A stretch of 29,017 nt of DNA, from positions 1 to 29,017 of the forward strand of contig JBGSTZ010000089.1 in assembly GCA_041736255.1 (NCBI GenBank), read 5' to 3'. Below the pieces are notes generated by a model, which saw only the letters and a program-made list of their open reading frames with translations, did not search any database and had not been told where the DNA came from. The DNA comes from AVCC01 sp041736255 (GTDB lineage: Bacteria; Pseudomonadota; Gammaproteobacteria; Burkholderiales; Burkholderiaceae_D). Made by a program: the position numbers and the translations under genes. Shown piece by piece: positions 1 through 8,094 of this stretch (position 1 is its first letter; each line of letters opens with the position of its first letter).

Positions 1-47
1 GTTGTGTTGCTTTACTGATTTTCCAACTTTATTGCCATTTCTGAAAC

Positions 48-123
48 TGGAGCGGGAGAAGAGGCTCGAACTCTCGACCTCAACCTTGGCAAGGTTGCGC
101 TCTACCAACTGAGCTACTCCCGC
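48..123 (-). tRNA. tRNA-Gly (GCC), distal copy
   Basis: Read on the minus strand this is a 76-nt cloverleaf starting GCGGGAG and ending CTCCCGC-T-CCA. The seven-base acceptor stem is complete and the CCA is encoded. The D-arm (AGCTCAGTTGGTAGAGC) and T-loop (TTCGAGC) are standard. The anticodon loop TTGCCAA in a CAACC/GGTTG stem gives anticodon GCC (plus-strand 88-90), which reads GGC and GGU glycine codons. The sequence is identical to the copy at 171-246. No promoter is visible in the 47-base spacer between them, so both are probably processed from one transcript. Confidence 0.97.
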
Positions 124-170
124 GTTGTGTTGCTTTACTGATTTTCCAACTTTATTGCCATTTCTGAAAC

Positions 171-246
171 TGGAGCGGGAGAAGAGGCTCGAACTCTCGA
201 CCTCAACCTTGGCAAGGTTGCGCTCTACCAACTGAGCTACTCCCGC
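171..246 (-). tRNA. tRNA-Gly (GCC), promoter-proximal copy
   Basis: This is a 76-nt tRNA identical to the copy at 48-123, with encoded CCA and anticodon GCC at plus-strand 211-213. It is the first tRNA of the array, about ten bases downstream of the expected start from the promoter at 264-291. It follows pgsA, and uvrC precedes pgsA, which is the same order as the E. coli uvrC-pgsA-glyW locus, so the placement is ancestral and the extra copy is the local change. Confidence 0.97.
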
Positions 247-263
247 ATTCACAACAGGCGAGC

Positions 264-291
264 ATTATATAATACGCAAATTGCTTGTCAA
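264..291 (-). promoter_or_regulatory. Consensus sigma-70 promoter for the tRNA-Gly array
   Basis: On the minus strand TTGACA (plus 286-291) and TATAAT (plus 264-269) are separated by 16 bases. Both hexamers match the consensus exactly. The bases after the -10 are GCTCGCC, a GC-rich discriminator of the kind linked to stringent control of stable-RNA promoters. The -35 begins four bases beyond the pgsA stop codon and the first tRNA starts at 246, leaving a short leader. Confidence 0.85.
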
Positions 292-295
292 GAAC

Positions 296-880
296 TTAGA
301 GCACTTTACCGGCATTTTCTTTGATGAGCGGCCATGCACGGCGCAGGTAATAAAACATCGACCACACGGTAAGAACCGCCGCTACAGCCATCAACCAGGC
401 ACCAAACAGGCGCGTGTCGATTACGCCAAACAAATCGTCATAATAAAGCAGCATTGGTATGGCAATCATTTGCGCTACGGTTTTTATTTTTCCCAGCGAA
501 CTCACCGCTACAGATTTGGAAGCGCCAATCTGCGCCATCCACTCGCGCAAGGCCGAGATCGTGATTTCCCGTCCGATGATAATGAATGCAATCACTGCAT
601 CGACACGGTTGAGATGCACCAGTATCAGCAATGCCCCTGCTACCATCAGTTTGTCGGCGACCGGGTCCAGAAAAGCACCAAATGCAGAGGTCTGATTCCA
701 GCGCCGGGCCAAAAAACCGTCTAACCAGTCGGTTATGGCAGCAACTATGAATATGAGCGTCGAGGCTAAACCTTGCGCACTGAGCGACAACATTCCATAG
801 GGTAAATAAAATACGCCAACCACTAGTGGGATCAGCGCGACGCGCAACCAGGTAAGAAGAATAGGGATGTTAAGTGGCAT
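296..880 (-). CDS. pgsA: CDP-diacylglycerol--glycerol-3-phosphate 3-phosphatidyltransferase
   Basis: This 194-residue inner-membrane enzyme joins CDP-diacylglycerol and glycerol-3-phosphate, the committed step to phosphatidylglycerol and cardiolipin. The full CDP-alcohol phosphatidyltransferase signature D-x2-D-G-x2-A-R-x8-G-x3-D-x3-D lies at residues 51-76 (DWLDGFLAR ... GAFLDPVAD). Several hydrophobic segments surround it. The frame stays open upstream to 1042, but the ATG at 880 (MPLNIPILLTWLRV) matches the usual family start and length, and a longer form would overlap uvrC. It lies 94 bases after uvrC, as in E. coli, and its end touches the tRNA-Gly promoter. Confidence 0.95.
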   Translation of the reverse strand: MPLNIPILLTWLRVALIPLVVGVFYLPYGMLSLSAQGLASTLIFIVAAITDWLDGFLARRWNQTSAFGAFLDPVADKLMVAGALLILVHLNRVDAVIAFIIIGREITISALREWMAQIGASKSVAVSSLGKIKTVAQMIAIPMLLYYDDLFGVIDTRLFGAWLMAVAAVLTVWSMFYYLRRAWPLIKENAGKVL

Positions 881-974
881 AAGTTTTCTTTTGATTCTAT
901 TTCTACTTTTAATTCTGATTATCTTATGCAAATCGCGGATAAAGCAATCCAGCAATTGATTTAATGCAATTAAC

Positions 975-2834
975 TCAGTGTAGTTGCTTGTAGATCTCTT
1001 CTGCCAGTTGTCGCGAAATGCCGTCAACCGAAGCAATATCATCCACGCTGGCGTCCACTACGCCGCGCAGACCGCCGAAGCGTACCAGAAGTTTCTGACG
1101 CCGTTTGGCACCAATTCCTTCAATCTCTTCCAGACGCGAAGTCTGGCGCGTTTTAGCACGCTTGGCACGCATGCCGGTGATGGCAAAACGGTGCGCTTCA
1201 TCGCGGATTTGCGCCACCAGCATCAGTGCAGCAGATTCGCGCCCCAGTTCCTGCGGCAAACGACCGTCAACGAACACCAGCGTTTCCAGTCCGACTTTGC
1301 GGCCCTCACCCTTAGCAACGCCGACAATCAGGCTGATATCAAGTCCCAGCTCGCTGAACACTTGCCGCGCCACCTCGACCTGACCTTTGCCGCCATCAAT
1401 CAACACCACGTCCGGCATGTTGCCGCCACCTTCAATGTTGGCGATTTTCTCATAACGCCGCGTCAATACCTGACGCATTGCGGCGTAATCGTCGCCGGGC
1501 GTAATGTCGTTAATGTTGTAGCGCCGGTATTCGCCATTTTGCATCGCATGATGCTGGAACACCACGCATGATGCCTGAGTCGCTTCGCCTTGGGTGTGAC
1601 TGATATCGAAGCATTCGATGCGCAATGCATCGATATCAGCAATATCGATGCCCAACACATCGACCAGCATGCGCGTGCGCGTTTGCTGCGAACCTTGCTC
1701 CGAGAGCAGACGCGCGAGCGATATCTCAGCGCCTTTGGCAGCCATTTCCAGCCATTGATGGCGCTGCCCATGCGGCTGGAACAGCAAATTGATCCGATGG
1801 CCGCATTGCTCCATCAACGCTACCATCAAGGCTGGCTCATCAAATTCGATGCTCAGGATCAGCGTGCCGGGAATAAATTTGTCGAGGTAATGCTGGGCCA
1901 GAAATGCTTTCAGAACCTCGACTTCCAGCGTGCCGGCACCTACGTCCGCGTGATCGAGCTGAATCGGGAAATAGGCGCGGTCGCCAAGATGGCGTCCACC
2001 CCGCACCATGGCCAGATTGACGCAGGCGCGCCCGCCTTGCACCAGCACCGCAATGATGTCGATATCGCTATCGTCCGTGCTTTCCATGCTTTGCTGATGC
2101 AACACGCGCGACAACGCATTCATCTGATTGCGTACCGCTGCTGCCTGCTCGAACTTGAGTTCGGCGGCAAACGCATGCATTTTCACTTCCAGCGTCTGCA
2201 GCACTTCAGACTGTCGACCGCGCAGGAATTTGGCGGCATTTTCGACATCGACCATGTAATCCTCCTGCGCAATAATATTTACGCAAGGCGCGCTGCAGCG
2301 GTGAATCTGATGCAATAGACAGGGCCGGGTGCGGTTGGTAAACACGCTATCTTCACAGGTCCGCAGCTGAAAAACTTTCTGCAGGATTTGCATCGATTCC
2401 CTGACTGCCCAAGCGCTCGGGAACGGCCCGAAATACTGGCTTTTCTTGTCGACCGCGCCACGGTAATACGCCATGCGCGGCACGTTCTGCCCGCTGATCT
2501 TCAGATACGGATACGATTTGTCGTCGCGAAACAGAATATTGAAGCGCGGCTGCAGTGATTTGATCAGATTGTTTTCGAGGATCAGGGCCTCGGCCTCGCT
2601 ACGGGTCACCGTGGTTTCCAGCCGCGCAATACGTTCGACCATCATTGCGGTACGCGGGCTGGCGAGATTTTTCAGGAAATAACTCGAAACGCGTTTTTTC
2701 AGGTCGCGCGCCTTGCCCACATACAGCACCTTGTCTTCCGCATCGAAATAGCGGTACACGCCAGGCAGATGCGGCAGTTTGGCAACCGTTTCCAAAACCA
2801 GATTGCGCGCAAGTGGAATAGCATTTTCAGTCAT
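975..2834 (-). CDS. uvrC: Excinuclease ABC subunit C
   Basis: This 619-residue protein makes the dual incisions around DNA lesions once UvrA and UvrB have loaded. The N-terminal GIY-YIG nuclease is visible as GVY at residues 25-27, YVG at 38-40, the R43 region, and E87 in LILENNLIK. A UVR motif for UvrB contact (KFEQAAAVRNQMNAL) follows. The RNase H-like nuclease half carries ECFDISHTQG and DVVLIDGGKGQVEVA, and two helix-hairpin-helix motifs end the protein (IEGIGAKRRQKLL and VDGISRQLAEEIY). The length is normal for UvrC. The start is ATG at 2834, without a clear Shine-Dalgarno sequence. A 149-base AT-rich gap separates it from nagZ. Confidence 0.97.
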   Translation of the reverse strand: MTENAIPLARNLVLETVAKLPHLPGVYRYFDAEDKVLYVGKARDLKKRVSSYFLKNLASPRTAMMVERIARLETTVTRSEAEALILENNLIKSLQPRFNILFRDDKSYPYLKISGQNVPRMAYYRGAVDKKSQYFGPFPSAWAVRESMQILQKVFQLRTCEDSVFTNRTRPCLLHQIHRCSAPCVNIIAQEDYMVDVENAAKFLRGRQSEVLQTLEVKMHAFAAELKFEQAAAVRNQMNALSRVLHQQSMESTDDSDIDIIAVLVQGGRACVNLAMVRGGRHLGDRAYFPIQLDHADVGAGTLEVEVLKAFLAQHYLDKFIPGTLILSIEFDEPALMVALMEQCGHRINLLFQPHGQRHQWLEMAAKGAEISLARLLSEQGSQQTRTRMLVDVLGIDIADIDALRIECFDISHTQGEATQASCVVFQHHAMQNGEYRRYNINDITPGDDYAAMRQVLTRRYEKIANIEGGGNMPDVVLIDGGKGQVEVARQVFSELGLDISLIVGVAKGEGRKVGLETLVFVDGRLPQELGRESAALMLVAQIRDEAHRFAITGMRAKRAKTRQTSRLEEIEGIGAKRRQKLLVRFGGLRGVVDASVDDIASVDGISRQLAEEIYKQLH

Positions 2835-2960
2835 CGCAAGGACAATAATATGTGATGTGGCAGTCAGGTTTAGTGCGTATGCGGCTCTGGCATAAAAAAC
2901 ATACTAGATTATGTATACCAATAAAACATACATATACCGCAACTATATTAAGCAATAAAA

Positions 2961-2981
2961 AATATACTCCCTATAAATATT
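2961..2981 (-). repeat. AT-rich intergenic motif, copy 1 (between nagZ and uvrC)
   Basis: On the minus strand this is AATATT-TATAGGGAG-TATATT, matching the copy at 27045-27065 at 20 of 21 positions. It begins three bases past the nagZ stop. The opposite strand carries TATACT, a good -10 hexamer, but a promoter reading that way would run antisense into nagZ. Related sequences lie at 11439, 23563 and 27045. The function is unknown. Confidence 0.55.
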
Positions 2982-2983
2982 AT

Positions 2984-4063
2984 TTACAGAGATTTTATCA
3001 AGTGTAATGCCGCCTGATAGCGTGCATCCAGTTGCAAGTTCTGCCAATCCAGCGCTGGCCCGACCGGCAACATGGCTGCGAGGCGCTGCGCCGAACGTGC
3101 AGTTGCGGTGCGCGCCGCCACGCTGGTGCCAAGCGTGATCCCGTCAAGCAACAAATCTGCCTTGTCAGGTGCGTTGCAGATCAACACCATGTCACAACCG
3201 GCTTTCAGCGCTGCCTTGGCTCCATCGAGCACGCTGCCGGCAACGCTGGCGCCTTCCATGCTCAGATCGTCGCTGAAAATAACGCCTTCGAAGCCCATTG
3301 TATTGCGCAGCATCGACAGCCATTTTTTGGAAAAACAGGCTGGGTGTTTATCTACTTTAGGATAAATCACATGCGCCGGCATCACTGCCGCCAAACTCAT
3401 GCCGAGCCAGTCGTAAGGTGCGGCATCTTCCGCCAGAATCGCTTGCAGCGGGCGTTCATCGACCGGAATGGCGACATGCGAATCGGCCTGGACAAAGCCA
3501 TGACCAGGGAAATGCTTGCCGCAATTGGCCATCCCGGCCAGCAGCAGACCATGATTCAGACTCTTCGCCAGCAGCGTGACCACCCGCGCATCGCGATGAA
3601 AAGCGCGGTCGCCGATCACACTGGACGCGCCATGATCAAGGTCCAGCACCGGGGTAAACGCCATGTCGACTCCGCAGGCGCGCAACTCGGCAGCAAGGAT
3701 ATAGCCCACCGCAGTGGCAACATTGGTGGCCTGCAAGACATCGCGTTCCCACAAAGTTCCTAAAGAGCGCATCGCCGGCAATGTGGTGAAACCATCGGTT
3801 TTGAAGCGCTGCACGCGCCCGCCTTCGTGATCGACCGCAATCAGTACGCCCGGACGGGCCGCGTGGATCGCCGCGGTCAACGCGGTCAATTGCTTGCGAT
3901 TGGTGTAATTGCGCGCAAAAAGTATGACGCCGCCAGTCTGCGGATGCCGGATGCGGCGAATGTCTTCTGCGTCGAGCGTAGTGCCGACCACATCGAGCAT
4001 GATGGGGCCGAGGGAAGTCACTTTAGACGGTGCGATGAAATCTGCCTTGCGAATTGTTCTCAT
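2984..4063 (-). CDS. nagZ: Beta-N-acetylhexosaminidase (NagZ family)
   Basis: This is a cytoplasmic glycoside hydrolase family 3 enzyme of 359 residues. It removes N-acetylglucosamine from anhydromuropeptides during peptidoglycan recycling. The family signature is clear: CGKHFPGHGFVQADSHVAIP at residues 181-200, containing the K-H-F-P-G-H-G run and the catalytic D194/H196 pair. The nucleophile region FSDDLSMEGA is at 263-272. The early LGPIMLDVVG (18-27) matches the usual NagZ N-terminus, so roughly 17 residues are extra. I keep the ATG at 4063 because AGAGAG sits just upstream. It is the last gene of the long lepA-to-nagZ run, 30 bases after acpS. Confidence 0.93.
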   Translation of the reverse strand: MRTIRKADFIAPSKVTSLGPIMLDVVGTTLDAEDIRRIRHPQTGGVILFARNYTNRKQLTALTAAIHAARPGVLIAVDHEGGRVQRFKTDGFTTLPAMRSLGTLWERDVLQATNVATAVGYILAAELRACGVDMAFTPVLDLDHGASSVIGDRAFHRDARVVTLLAKSLNHGLLLAGMANCGKHFPGHGFVQADSHVAIPVDERPLQAILAEDAAPYDWLGMSLAAVMPAHVIYPKVDKHPACFSKKWLSMLRNTMGFEGVIFSDDLSMEGASVAGSVLDGAKAALKAGCDMVLICNAPDKADLLLDGITLGTSVAARTATARSAQRLAAMLPVGPALDWQNLQLDARYQAALHLIKSL

Positions 4064-4093
4064 GTTCTCTCTACGCTTTTTCTATGTTTGTTT

Positions 4094-4486
4094 TTACGTT
4101 TTCTCTACCACCACGAAGGCGACTGCATATTCGGCCTCGTCGGTAATAGAAACCTGCGCCGCCAACTGGTTATTGTCCATGAATTCTTTGAGCGCACCGC
4201 TGACGACGACGACGGGCTTGCCGCTCGGGGCATTGAGCGTTTGCATCGCACGCCAGGTCATCGGCATGCGCATGCCGAGGCCGATTGCTTTGGAAAACGC
4301 TTCCTTGGCCGCAAAACGGGTAGCCAGAAAACGAATGCCGCGCGCGGTGACCTGCTGTTTGCGCTGATGATATTTCTCCAGTTCTTGCGGGCCGAGAATT
4401 TTTTCCGCAAAGCGCTCGCCATTGCGCTCCAGCGCCGCTTCGATGCGCTGAATGCGGATGATGTCAGTGCCGATGCCGAAAATCAT
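4094..4486 (-). CDS. acpS: Holo-[acyl-carrier-protein] synthase
   Basis: This 130-residue phosphopantetheinyl transferase moves 4'-phosphopantetheine from CoA to the serine of ACP (the acpP product encoded at 17679-17921). It has the family start MIFGIGTDIIRI with the Mg-binding D8, and the RFAAKEAFSKA motif at residues 57-67 with E62. The length is normal. It lies 16 bases after pdxJ; pdxJ-acpS is a conserved pair in proteobacteria. There is no obvious ribosome binding site, so translation may be coupled to pdxJ. Confidence 0.95.
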   Translation of the reverse strand: MIFGIGTDIIRIQRIEAALERNGERFAEKILGPQELEKYHQRKQQVTARGIRFLATRFAAKEAFSKAIGLGMRMPMTWRAMQTLNAPSGKPVVVVSGALKEFMDNNQLAAQVSITDEAEYAVAFVVVEKT

Positions 4487-4502
4487 TTTTGACTAAGCCG
4501 CA

Positions 4503-5270
4503 TCAAGCTTGCAATGTCGCCAGACGTGCTTGCACCATGATCGCTTTCATTTCGCCCACCGCTGCTTTCCAGCCGACGAATACAGCATGGGCTACGATGG
4601 CATGACCGATGTTGAGTTCGGCAATCCCGGCAATGGCGGCAATCGCCTGCACATTGGTGTAATGCAGACCGTGACCGGCATTGACTTGCATCCCGCGCCT
4701 GATGCCATCCAGCACGCCCTCCTTGACACGCGCCAATTCCTTGGCCTGCTCTTCTTGCGTATGCGCATCAGCATAACGGCCGGTATGCAGTTCAATCACC
4801 GGCGCACCAACTTGCTGGGCGGCGGTAATCTGTTCAGGATCAGGATCGATGAATAGGCTCACGCGAATATTTTGCGCTTGCAATTGAAGAATTGCAGCCT
4901 TGATTTGTGCAAAATAGCGCACCACGTCAAGCCCGCCTTCGGTGGTGACTTCGGCGCGCCGCTCGGGTACCAGACACACATCCTGCGGCTTGATGCGACA
5001 GGCAAAATCGACCATCTCGGGAGTGACTGCCGATTCAAGATTCATCCGGGTCAGCAACAGCGGCCGGATCGCGATCACATCGGCATCTTTGATGTGCCGG
5101 CGATCCTCGCGCAAATGCAGGGTAATGGAATCAGCACCCGCCTCTTCAGCCCACAATGCCGCCTGAATGGGGTCCGGATAAAGGGTGCCGCGCGCATTGC
5201 GCAAGGTTGCTACATGATCGATATTGACGCCTAAATCGATGATTTGACTGCTCGGTTGCAAGAAGCTCAT
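4503..5270 (-). CDS. pdxJ: Pyridoxine 5'-phosphate synthase
   Basis: This 255-residue enzyme condenses 1-deoxyxylulose 5-phosphate with 3-amino-2-oxopropyl phosphate in the DXP-dependent vitamin B6 pathway. Motifs in order are GVNIDHVATLRNARGT (14-29), HLREDRRHI (52-60), E79 in MNLE, VPERRAEVTTEGGLD (101-115), HTGRY (162-166) and NAGHGLHYTNV (197-207). H52, E79 and H200 correspond to the catalytic residues known in E. coli PdxJ. It starts at ATG 5270, 27 bases after recO. Confidence 0.96.
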   Translation of the reverse strand: MSFLQPSSQIIDLGVNIDHVATLRNARGTLYPDPIQAALWAEEAGADSITLHLREDRRHIKDADVIAIRPLLLTRMNLESAVTPEMVDFACRIKPQDVCLVPERRAEVTTEGGLDVVRYFAQIKAAILQLQAQNIRVSLFIDPDPEQITAAQQVGAPVIELHTGRYADAHTQEEQAKELARVKEGVLDGIRRGMQVNAGHGLHYTNVQAIAAIAGIAELNIGHAIVAHAVFVGWKAAVGEMKAIMVQARLATLQA

Positions 5271-5297
5271 GGGATGGGTAACTAGGGTTGAATTGAC

Positions 5298-6212
5298 TTA
5301 TAACTGCATTAAATCTATCAGAATTTGACGCGTATTCAGCGCTGCACCGCCCAAATGATGGGCCAGCAGTGCGCGCATCAAAAGCTTACTCTGGACCAGA
5401 GTAGTTGGAGCAGCATAATTTCCAGACTCCATGTCCAGCAAAGTCTGTCCTTTGACCCGCGGCCAAGGATCACTGGGCCGCGCCAGACGCGCTCCGCGCT
5501 CCGGATCGACGACATATATTGCATCCGCTGTTACGACATCTCGCGTGGTGGTGCACCGCGTCAGATCCGCCGCTACGCCGGTTTCTTTCAGCAATGCACG
5601 CTCGAAGCGGCGCAATACGATCGGCGCGGCTTCGCCGTGTGCCAACTGATTCAGGGTCGAAACATAATGATCGAATAAAGTCGGATGCGGATCGTCGCGT
5701 GCCAACAACTTGACCAGTAATTCATTCAGATAAAAGCCGCACAAGAGCGCAGACTTCTCCAGCGGCAGCAAGCCGCCAACCCATTCCGCTCCGGTCAGGG
5801 TGCGGATTTCCGCCTTGCCGCTCCAGCCTACCGATAACGGCTGAAACGTCTGCAGCACACCACGCAGAGCAGAATGCGGGCGCTTGGCGCCTTTGGCAAC
5901 CAGCGCCACGCGACCATGATCACGCGAAAAAAAATCGATGATCAGGCTGGTTTCCTTATATGGATAACTGTGCAGCACGAAACCCGGTTGCGCCAATATC
6001 CGATGATCTTTTTCCAGCGATCTCAGTCGTTTCAGAGGCGGTTCCGCAACAGCATTAGCGGAGCTAGCAACACGCCTGGCACGCGTGCTGCGCCTGACGG
6101 TGGGCTTGTCGGGTTCAGGAATGCTGTCCGGCGCAAAGTCCGGTTGCAGCACGGAGGTTGCAACATCGGATGGCTGCGTGATGTTGGTAAGTATCCCTTC
6201 CACCACGTCCAT
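5298..6212 (-). CDS. recO: DNA repair protein RecO
   Basis: RecO loads RecA onto SSB-coated DNA in the RecFOR pathway. The conserved OB-fold start (AQPGFVLHSYPYKETSLIIDFF) begins only near residue 74. Before it is a charged, proline-rich tail, so the protein is 304 residues against about 240 in E. coli. AKGAKRPHSALRGVLQTFQPL is the typical RecO core. The ATG at 6212 has AGGA about nine bases upstream and lies 13 bases past the era stop. The frame is open further upstream to 6314, but that would overlap era. Confidence 0.93.
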   Translation of the reverse strand: MDVVEGILTNITQPSDVATSVLQPDFAPDSIPEPDKPTVRRSTRARRVASSANAVAEPPLKRLRSLEKDHRILAQPGFVLHSYPYKETSLIIDFFSRDHGRVALVAKGAKRPHSALRGVLQTFQPLSVGWSGKAEIRTLTGAEWVGGLLPLEKSALLCGFYLNELLVKLLARDDPHPTLFDHYVSTLNQLAHGEAAPIVLRRFERALLKETGVAADLTRCTTTRDVVTADAIYVVDPERGARLARPSDPWPRVKGQTLLDMESGNYAAPTTLVQSKLLMRALLAHHLGGAALNTRQILIDLMQL

Positions 6213-6225
6213 TGGGTTCCTGGCC

Positions 6226-7155
6226 TTACTCGTAACCGTAGGCGCGCAACCCGGCTTCGTTATCGGCCCAGCCGGATTTGACTTTGATCCAGATTTCGAG
6301 ATAGACCGGACCACCGAAGAGTTTTTCCATATCGAGCCGCGACTGGGTAGAAATATCTTTCAGGCGCGCGCCTTTTTGGCCGATGACCATCGACTTGTGT
6401 GTGTCGCGTTCCACCAGAATGGCAGCAAAAACGCGCCGCAGATCGCCTTCCTGCTCAAATTTCTCGATCAACACGGTACTGGTATATGGCAACTCATCGC
6501 CGACAAAGCGGAATAATTTCTCCCGCACGATCTCGGCTGCGAGAAATTTTTCGCTACGATCAGTAATATCGTCGGGGCCGAACACTGGCTGATTTTCCGG
6601 CAGGAAGCGCTTGGTTTCGCTCTGCAAGTTATCAAGTTGAAAGCGCAGTTTGGCCGATACCGGCACTACCGCCGCAAAATCATGCATAGCCGCAATTTTT
6701 TGCGCAAACGGCAACAGAACGGCCTTGTCCTTAACACGATCCGATTTATTGATGACCAGAATGCAGGGCACATCTTTGGGGATTAGCGCCAGCACCTGGC
6801 TATCCGCAGGGCCGAACGTGCCAGCCTCGATAATGAACAGGATCACGTCGGAAGCGCCAAGGGTGCCAGTGACGGTGCGATTGAGGGTCTTGTTCAACGC
6901 GTTCGAATGGCGCGTCTGAAAACCCGGCGTATCAACATACACGAACTGTGCATCCTCAACCGTCTGGATGCCGGTGATGCGATGGCGCGTGGTTTGCGCC
7001 TTGCGCGACGTGATGCTGATCTTGGCGCCAATCAAGGCATTCATCAAAGTCGATTTTCCCACGTTGGGACGGCCGACAATGGCGATGTACCCACAACGGA
7101 AATTAGCGGTGGTTGCGGGAGTGGCTGGCGTTGCGGAAGTTACGGATTCTGTCAT
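6226..7155 (-). CDS. era: GTPase Era
   Basis: This 309-residue GTPase binds the 3' end of 16S rRNA and acts in 30S subunit assembly. GTPase motifs are GRPNVGKS (28-35), DTPG (75-78), NKSD (136-139) and VSA. The C-terminus is a KH domain (VIGQKGARLKDIS ... YLEIWIKVKSGWADN). The first 20 residues are an Ala/Thr/Pro-rich extension of a kind common in Burkholderiales Era. It lies downstream of rnc by 66 bases and upstream of recO, the classic rnc-era-recO order. Confidence 0.97.
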   Translation of the reverse strand: MTESVTSATPATPATTANFRCGYIAIVGRPNVGKSTLMNALIGAKISITSRKAQTTRHRITGIQTVEDAQFVYVDTPGFQTRHSNALNKTLNRTVTGTLGASDVILFIIEAGTFGPADSQVLALIPKDVPCILVINKSDRVKDKAVLLPFAQKIAAMHDFAAVVPVSAKLRFQLDNLQSETKRFLPENQPVFGPDDITDRSEKFLAAEIVREKLFRFVGDELPYTSTVLIEKFEQEGDLRRVFAAILVERDTHKSMVIGQKGARLKDISTQSRLDMEKLFGGPVYLEIWIKVKSGWADNEAGLRAYGYE

Positions 7156-7221
7156 GCGTTTTTGAGTATCGGTGTCGATAATGAAGGATAGGGTTCGGAT
7201 ATAAATCCGAAGAAAATGAGA

Positions 7222-8061
7222 TTATATTATTTTTACGCTGTCGAGTCCTGAACAGTCCGGGTTTTGCTCAGCATCACGCGCTGTATGCTCGGCAGAATAA
7301 TTTACTGCAGTGTCAGGCTGGTGTGTTGCTATACCAGCCAATTTCAATTGTGCGGCACGCGGCTTGATCTTGCGCGAAGCTGATTTTGATGCCACAGCTT
7401 TTGCTGCCTTGAGCGCAAGTTTTGCCGCTTCCTGCTCCCCTGCACGCCGGTTTCCACCTGTGCCGAATACCTGGATATCAAGTTTCGGAACCAGGCATTC
7501 AATTTCGAATTCCTGATTGTGTGCCGCTCCATGCGTGGCCACAACATTGTATTGCGGCAATGCTATTTTTTTCCCTTGCAAATATTCTTGCAGCAACGTT
7601 TTGGCATCCTTGCCCAAGGTCGTCAGATTGACGGAATCGAGAATCGGGTTGTATAGCGCGCAAATAACATCGTGTGCAACATTAAAACCCGCATCCAGAT
7701 AAATCGCGCCGAACAGGGCTTCGAGCGCATCGGCCAATATGGATGGCCGCCGGAAACCACCGGATTTCAACTCTCCTTCACCCAGCCGCAGAAAATGCGA
7801 CACGCCCAAGCTCTGGGCTATCTCGAACAATGCCTGCTGGTTGACGAGGTTGGCACGCACGCGCGACAAATCCCCTTCATTGATGTCGGGATAACGTTTA
7901 TACAATAGTGAGGCCACCACACAATTCAGAATCGAGTCCCCTAAGAACTCGACACGCTCATTGTGCAAGCTGCTGTGGCTGCGATGTGTCAAGGCCTGTT
8001 CCATCAAGGCAATATCCTTGAACGTATGACCCATCCGATTTTGCAATAACATCAAATCCAT
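7222..8061 (-). CDS. rnc: Ribonuclease III
   Basis: This double-strand-specific endoribonuclease processes rRNA precursors and many mRNAs. The signature NERVEFLGDSIL is at residues 34-45 (E38, D42) and the second metal-site segment DALEALFGAIYLDAG starts at 111 (D111, E114). A double-stranded RNA binding domain spans about 157-225, ending GEQEAAKLALKAA. After it is a further tail of about 50 residues, basic at first and then polar, which E. coli RNase III lacks, giving 279 residues against 226. The start is ATG at 8061, 33 bases after the DUF4845 gene. Confidence 0.96.
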   Translation of the reverse strand: MDLMLLQNRMGHTFKDIALMEQALTHRSHSSLHNERVEFLGDSILNCVVASLLYKRYPDINEGDLSRVRANLVNQQALFEIAQSLGVSHFLRLGEGELKSGGFRRPSILADALEALFGAIYLDAGFNVAHDVICALYNPILDSVNLTTLGKDAKTLLQEYLQGKKIALPQYNVVATHGAAHNQEFEIECLVPKLDIQVFGTGGNRRAGEQEAAKLALKAAKAVASKSASRKIKPRAAQLKLAGIATHQPDTAVNYSAEHTARDAEQNPDCSGLDSVKII

Positions 8062-8094
8062 TTTGATCCGTGACTCAATTTATCTCAACTTATC

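Larger units (their letters stand above)
1..246. repeat. Exact tandem duplication of a 123-bp unit carrying tRNA-Gly
   Basis: Bases 1-123 and 124-246 are identical: a 47-base spacer beginning GTTGTGTTGCTTTACTGATT followed by a complete tRNA-Gly gene. The spacer at 1-47 is as perfect as the one at 124-170, and the window begins exactly at the unit boundary, so more copies may lie to the left. Perfect spacer identity implies a recent duplication or active homogenisation. Confidence 0.95.

Noticed and set aside
1..246. Possible CRISPR-like repeat array
   Set aside because: The repeats are 123-base units each containing a complete tRNA-Gly, not short repeats with unique spacers.
1590..2318. Long plus-strand open frame (242 codons) opposite uvrC
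   Set aside because: It is antisense to well-conserved uvrC coding sequence, has no family character or ribosome binding site, and reflects codon bias on the opposite strand.
3032..3763. Long plus-strand open frame (243 codons) opposite nagZ
   Set aside because: The minus strand encodes clear NagZ motifs through the whole stretch. The plus-strand translation is rich in His, Gln and Arg and resembles nothing.
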